DNA from: Spirochaetales bacterium | Lineage (GTDB): Bacteria > Spirochaetota > Spirochaetia > Sphaerochaetales > Sphaerochaetaceae | DNA: 6,325 bases | Assembly: GCA_012800465.1 (NCBI GenBank) | Contig: JAAZJI010000253.1 | Span: forward strand, 1-6,325 | Reading direction: 5' to 3' | Shown: in pieces, positions 4,875 through 6,325 of the stretch | Position numbering within the stretch: the first letter of the stretch is position 1 | Layout of the letters: each line of letters opens with the position of its first letter | Made by a program: the position numbers and the translations under genes | The notes under the pieces: generated by a model | Told to the model about the DNA's origin: nothing | The model's database searches: none | The model's input: the letters and a program-made list of their open reading frames with translations, nothing else

Positions 4875-5747
4875 ATGTTGAAGGATACGCGAGCGAACAA
4901 GCTCTTTCTGATCATCCTGGTGATTCTCCTCGCCCTGGGCCTGGCCTGGGCGCGGGGGGCGATCTCCTCCGGCAGGACCGTGGTGGGCGACACCGAGGCG
5001 ATTCCCTTCGCCAAAGGGGACTCCCTTTCCGTTTCGACGATCTCCCACCCGATCGTCCTCGAGATCGATCCGGGGGCGACCGCGGTCTCCCTGGAGATCG
5101 GAAGCACCGACAGGAAGCAGCTCGCCATCTCAAGGAACGGTTCGAACCTTTCAATCAAGGTTTCACCCAAAAGGCGGATATGGATATTCCCAGTCTTCTT
5201 CGGCTCCTCCTCGTCGACGCTGGTCGTTACCGCTCCCCCGGATCGGATCAAGGATCTTTCGCTCGCTTCGGTCAGCGCCAAGGTGTCGGTTCTCGATCCG
5301 TTGAATCTCGACTCGGTGGCGATCTCATCGACCAGCTCGAAGGTTTCCGTCCTGGACATCACCGCCGGCAAAATGATTTCACTCTCGTCGGTCTCCGGTT
5401 CGGTGGAAGCCGGCGACCTGAAGAGCAATGGTACGATTGACGTCTCCTCGACCAGCGGAAGAATCGAGACGGAATCCCTACAGGCTCCCAGAATCACCGT
5501 CACGTCGGTGAGCGGAAGCGTCGACGTGGCCCTCCCGTTGGCTTCGCCCTCCAAGGTTGACCTCTCCTCCACCAGCGGCAAGGTGGAAGCGGATCTGCTT
5601 GGAGCCGATGACTACACCATCGATGCGCACACCACCAGCGGTTCGATCACGATCGGAGGCGAGAAACGCTCCACCCTGACGAAGGGCGACGGATCCTCCA
5701 CGATCGACCTTCAGACGATCAGCGGTTCGATTTCCGTCCATCCATAG
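4875..5747 (+). CDS. Exported DUF4097/toastrack-type beta-repeat protein of the Psp operon
   Basis: A 290-residue protein. It has an N-terminal hydrophobic segment at about 10-26 after charged MLKDTRANK, with an A-W-A (24-26) site that could serve signal peptidase I. There is no lipobox, so it is periplasmic or membrane-anchored with the body outside. Residues 35-125 are beta-rich, including an unusual aromatic stretch (RIWIFPVFFG, 101-110). From 131 to the C-terminus runs a repeat of about 20 residues opening with SS[TV]SG[KSR] at 131, 151, 171, 191, 210, 231, 252 and 280, the pattern of DUF4097/DUF2807 beta-solenoid ('toastrack') domains. Such domains are known partners of PspC-type systems. 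GGAGG (4862-4866) lies 8 nt before the ATG at 4875; in-frame ATGs further upstream lie inside pspC. It is the last gene before the operon terminator. A role in sensing or buttressing the envelope on the outer face is inferred. Confidence 0.85.
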   Translation: MLKDTRANKLFLIILVILLALGLAWARGAISSGRTVVGDTEAIPFAKGDSLSVSTISHPIVLEIDPGATAVSLEIGSTDRKQLAISRNGSNLSIKVSPKRRIWIFPVFFGSSSSTLVVTAPPDRIKDLSLASVSAKVSVLDPLNLDSVAISSTSSKVSVLDITAGKMISLSSVSGSVEAGDLKSNGTIDVSSTSGRIETESLQAPRITVTSVSGSVDVALPLASPSKVDLSSTSGKVEADLLGADDYTIDAHTTSGSITIGGEKRSTLTKGDGSSTIDLQTISGSISVHP

Positions 5748-5769
5748 AAAGCCGGTCATTTTATATCTT

Positions 5770-5794
5770 CCCCGCATCCGCGGGGATGTTTTTT
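5770..5794 (+). terminator. Rho-independent terminator of the psp operon
   Basis: CCCCGC (5770-5775), loop atcc, GCGGGG (5780-5785), with one further T-A pair outside. A short ATG step then leads to six Ts (5789-5794). It lies 22 bp after the stop of the last operon gene. Strong GC stem and T-run. Confidence 0.9.
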
Positions 5795-5805
5795 GTGAAG
5801 CCGCG

Positions 5806-5835
5806 AAAAACGCACCCCCCTCGGAGTGCGCTTTT
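5806..5835 (-). terminator. Terminator hairpin, mainly minus strand, possibly bidirectional
   Basis: Arms 5811-5818 and 5823-5830 pair over 8 bp around a 4-nt loop. On the minus strand the single imperfect pair is a G-U wobble and the hairpin is followed by five Us (5810-5806). On the plus strand that pair is C-A, and only four Ts follow, after one C (5832-5835). It therefore serves minus-strand transcription best. No minus-strand gene is recognised to its right within the window, which raises the possibility of a small RNA. Confidence 0.7.
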
Positions 5836-5886
5836 CATCAACCCGGGTACTTGAAAGGTTCGCGGACCTAACCACTTCGCCGGTAC
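5806..5886 (-). ncRNA. Candidate minus-strand small RNA between psp operon and aspS
   Basis: A promoter-like pair (5893-5922) reading leftward is followed about 80 nt later by a terminator hairpin with a U-run. No open reading frame of note lies between. The segment 5850-5881 read on the minus strand (GGCGAAGTGGTTAGGTCCGC then GAACCTTTCAAG) resembles the D arm and the CU-UUC-A anticodon loop of tRNA-Glu. However, the anticodon stem pairs poorly and no T arm is present, so it is not a functional tRNA. A stem of AACCCG (5891-5886) with CGGGTT (5845-5840) is possible, but a start at 5886 would exclude its 5' arm. No known RNA family is recognised. Conjectural. Confidence 0.25.
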
Positions 5887-5892
5887 GGGTTC

Positions 5893-5922
5893 AGTATTGA
5901 TCCCTTGCATACGCTTTGTCAA
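5893..5922 (-). promoter_or_regulatory. Sigma-70-type promoter candidate reading leftward
   Basis: Consensus-perfect TTGACA (minus strand, 5917-5922), an 18-bp spacer, then AATACT (5893-5898; 4 of 6 matches to TATAAT). It predicts a start near 5886 and a transcript that would meet the hairpin at 5806-5835. No gene on the minus strand follows before that hairpin. Confidence 0.4.
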
Positions 5923-5953
5923 TATCCGGTAACGATGAGAGTGTTTCAATCAA

Positions 5954-5982
5954 TTGCCATACTTTCCCCTATCGTATAGTAT
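5954..5982 (+). promoter_or_regulatory. Sigma-70-type promoter of aspS
   Basis: TTGCCA (5954-5959; 5 of 6) stands before two overlapping -10 choices: TATAGT (5975-5980; 5 of 6, spacer 15) or TAGTAT (5977-5982; 4 of 6, spacer 17). Either gives a start near 5988 and a leader of about 20 nt carrying the AGGGGGG (5995-6001) ribosome site of aspS. Confidence 0.55.
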
Positions 5983-6006
5983 TTGTGTACTTGCAGGGGG
6001 GTTCAC

Positions 6007-6325
6007 ATGGCTGAACATTTTGCACAACGCACCGCGACGTGCGGCAGTCTAACCAAAGTCGACGACGGAAAGACCGTCGTTCTGAACGGGTGGGTGCACC
6101 GGCATCGCGACCATGGGATGATCCATTTCATCAACCTTCGCGACCGGTACGGAATCACCCAGGTCATCGTCGATGACGATTCATCAAAAGAGCTGCAACA
6201 GGCTGCCCTTTCATTGAACCTTGAAGACTGCATTGCCGTTACCGGTGTGGTTCGGGCCCGCCCCGCTTCGATGGTGAATCCCGAGATGGCGACCGGCGAA
6301 ATCGAAGTGAAAGCGGAAAAAATCG
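6007..6325 (+). CDS. aspS: Aspartyl-tRNA synthetase, N-terminal part (runs off the right edge)
   Basis: The first 106 residues of a class II aspartyl-tRNA synthetase, which charges tRNA-Asp with aspartate using ATP. The visible part is the N-terminal OB-fold anticodon-binding domain. It opens MAEHFAQRTATCGSL, the usual 'RT..CG.L' beginning, followed by VVLNGWVHRHRDHGMIHFIN (24-43), LRDRYGITQVIVDDD (44-58) and VTGVVRARP (78-86). Bacterial AspRS normally reads RDHGGLIFIDLRDR here; this one has RDHGMIHFINLRDR. The ATG at 6007 lies 5 nt after AGGGGGG and matches the family N-terminus. The catalytic class II motifs and the bacterial insertion domain lie outside, so whether it is a discriminating or a non-discriminating (Asp/Asn) enzyme cannot be told. 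It is transcribed separately from the psp operon. Confidence 0.94.
   Translation, partial: MAEHFAQRTATCGSLTKVDDGKTVVLNGWVHRHRDHGMIHFINLRDRYGITQVIVDDDSSKELQQAALSLNLEDCIAVTGVVRARPASMVNPEMATGEIEVKAEKI

Noticed and set aside
4544..5581. Long open frame (345 codons) on the minus strand opposite pspC and the toastrack gene
   Set aside because: It is fully antisense to two well-supported genes with ribosome sites and conserved motifs. The translation has no recognisable domain, and the frame stays open through GC and codon bias of the opposite strand.
5840..5891. Signal recognition particle (4.5S) RNA on the minus strand, suggested by AGGTCCG in a hairpin
   Set aside because: The invariant GGAAGGAAGCAGCC part of the 4.5S apex is absent.
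5840..5900. A functional tRNA gene in the spacer
   Set aside because: Only D-arm-like and anticodon-loop-like stretches are present. The anticodon stem pairs at about 3 of 5 positions, no T arm (GGTTCRANNCC) follows, and there is no acceptor stem or CCA.
1..6325. CRISPR arrays, insertion sequences, prophage or other mobile-element signs
   Set aside because: I see no regularly spaced direct repeats, transposase motifs or terminal inverted repeats. Gene content and base use look like an ordinary chromosomal locus.

Overview
The window comes from a moderately GC-rich bacterial chromosome. Genes are tightly packed, with strong AGGAGG-type ribosome binding sites. A sigma-54-dependent phage-shock regulator and two textbook -24/-12 promoters point to a bacterium with a Gram-negative-type envelope. 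I cannot fix the phylum from sequence alone. A spirochaete-like lineage is only a guess, and no marker here proves it.

Layout. Positions 1-1443 (minus strand) hold two RNA-modification genes: rsmI (727-1443), then a SpoU/TrmH-family RNA methyltransferase (758 to the left edge, incomplete) whose start overlaps the end of rsmI. Positions 1444-5794 are a complete phage-shock (Psp) envelope-stress locus. A lone pspA paralogue (1656-2336, plus) has its own sigma-54 promoter and terminator. A convergent pspF activator gene (2388-3365, minus) follows. Divergent from pspF is a four-gene plus-strand operon: a canonical pspA (3529-4176), an enlarged pspB-like gene (4173-4523), pspC (4529-4873) and an exported repeat protein of the DUF4097/'toastrack' type (4875-5747). 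It ends in a strong terminator. Positions 5795-6006 are a non-coding spacer with a minus-strand hairpin/T-run, a possible small RNA and the aspS promoter. The N-terminal third or less of aspS runs off the right edge.

How it works together. From known Psp biology, PspF is an enhancer-binding AAA+ protein held inactive by PspA. Membrane stress sensed through PspB/PspC draws PspA to the membrane and frees PspF, which then fires sigma-54 promoters. This window shows both such promoters, one per pspA gene. Upstream of each I find a pair of inverted repeats, TGGT-N7-ACCA. The promoter-proximal copy is centred exactly 85 bp upstream of the -12 GC in both cases. This looks like the PspF operator of this organism, it makes the two pspA units one regulon, and the copies beside pspF suggest autoregulation.

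The least conventional parts are the two-PspA design under one PspF, the long PspB-like protein, the 20-residue-repeat toastrack protein as fourth operon member, and a possible tRNA-Glu-like small RNA in the spacer before aspS.
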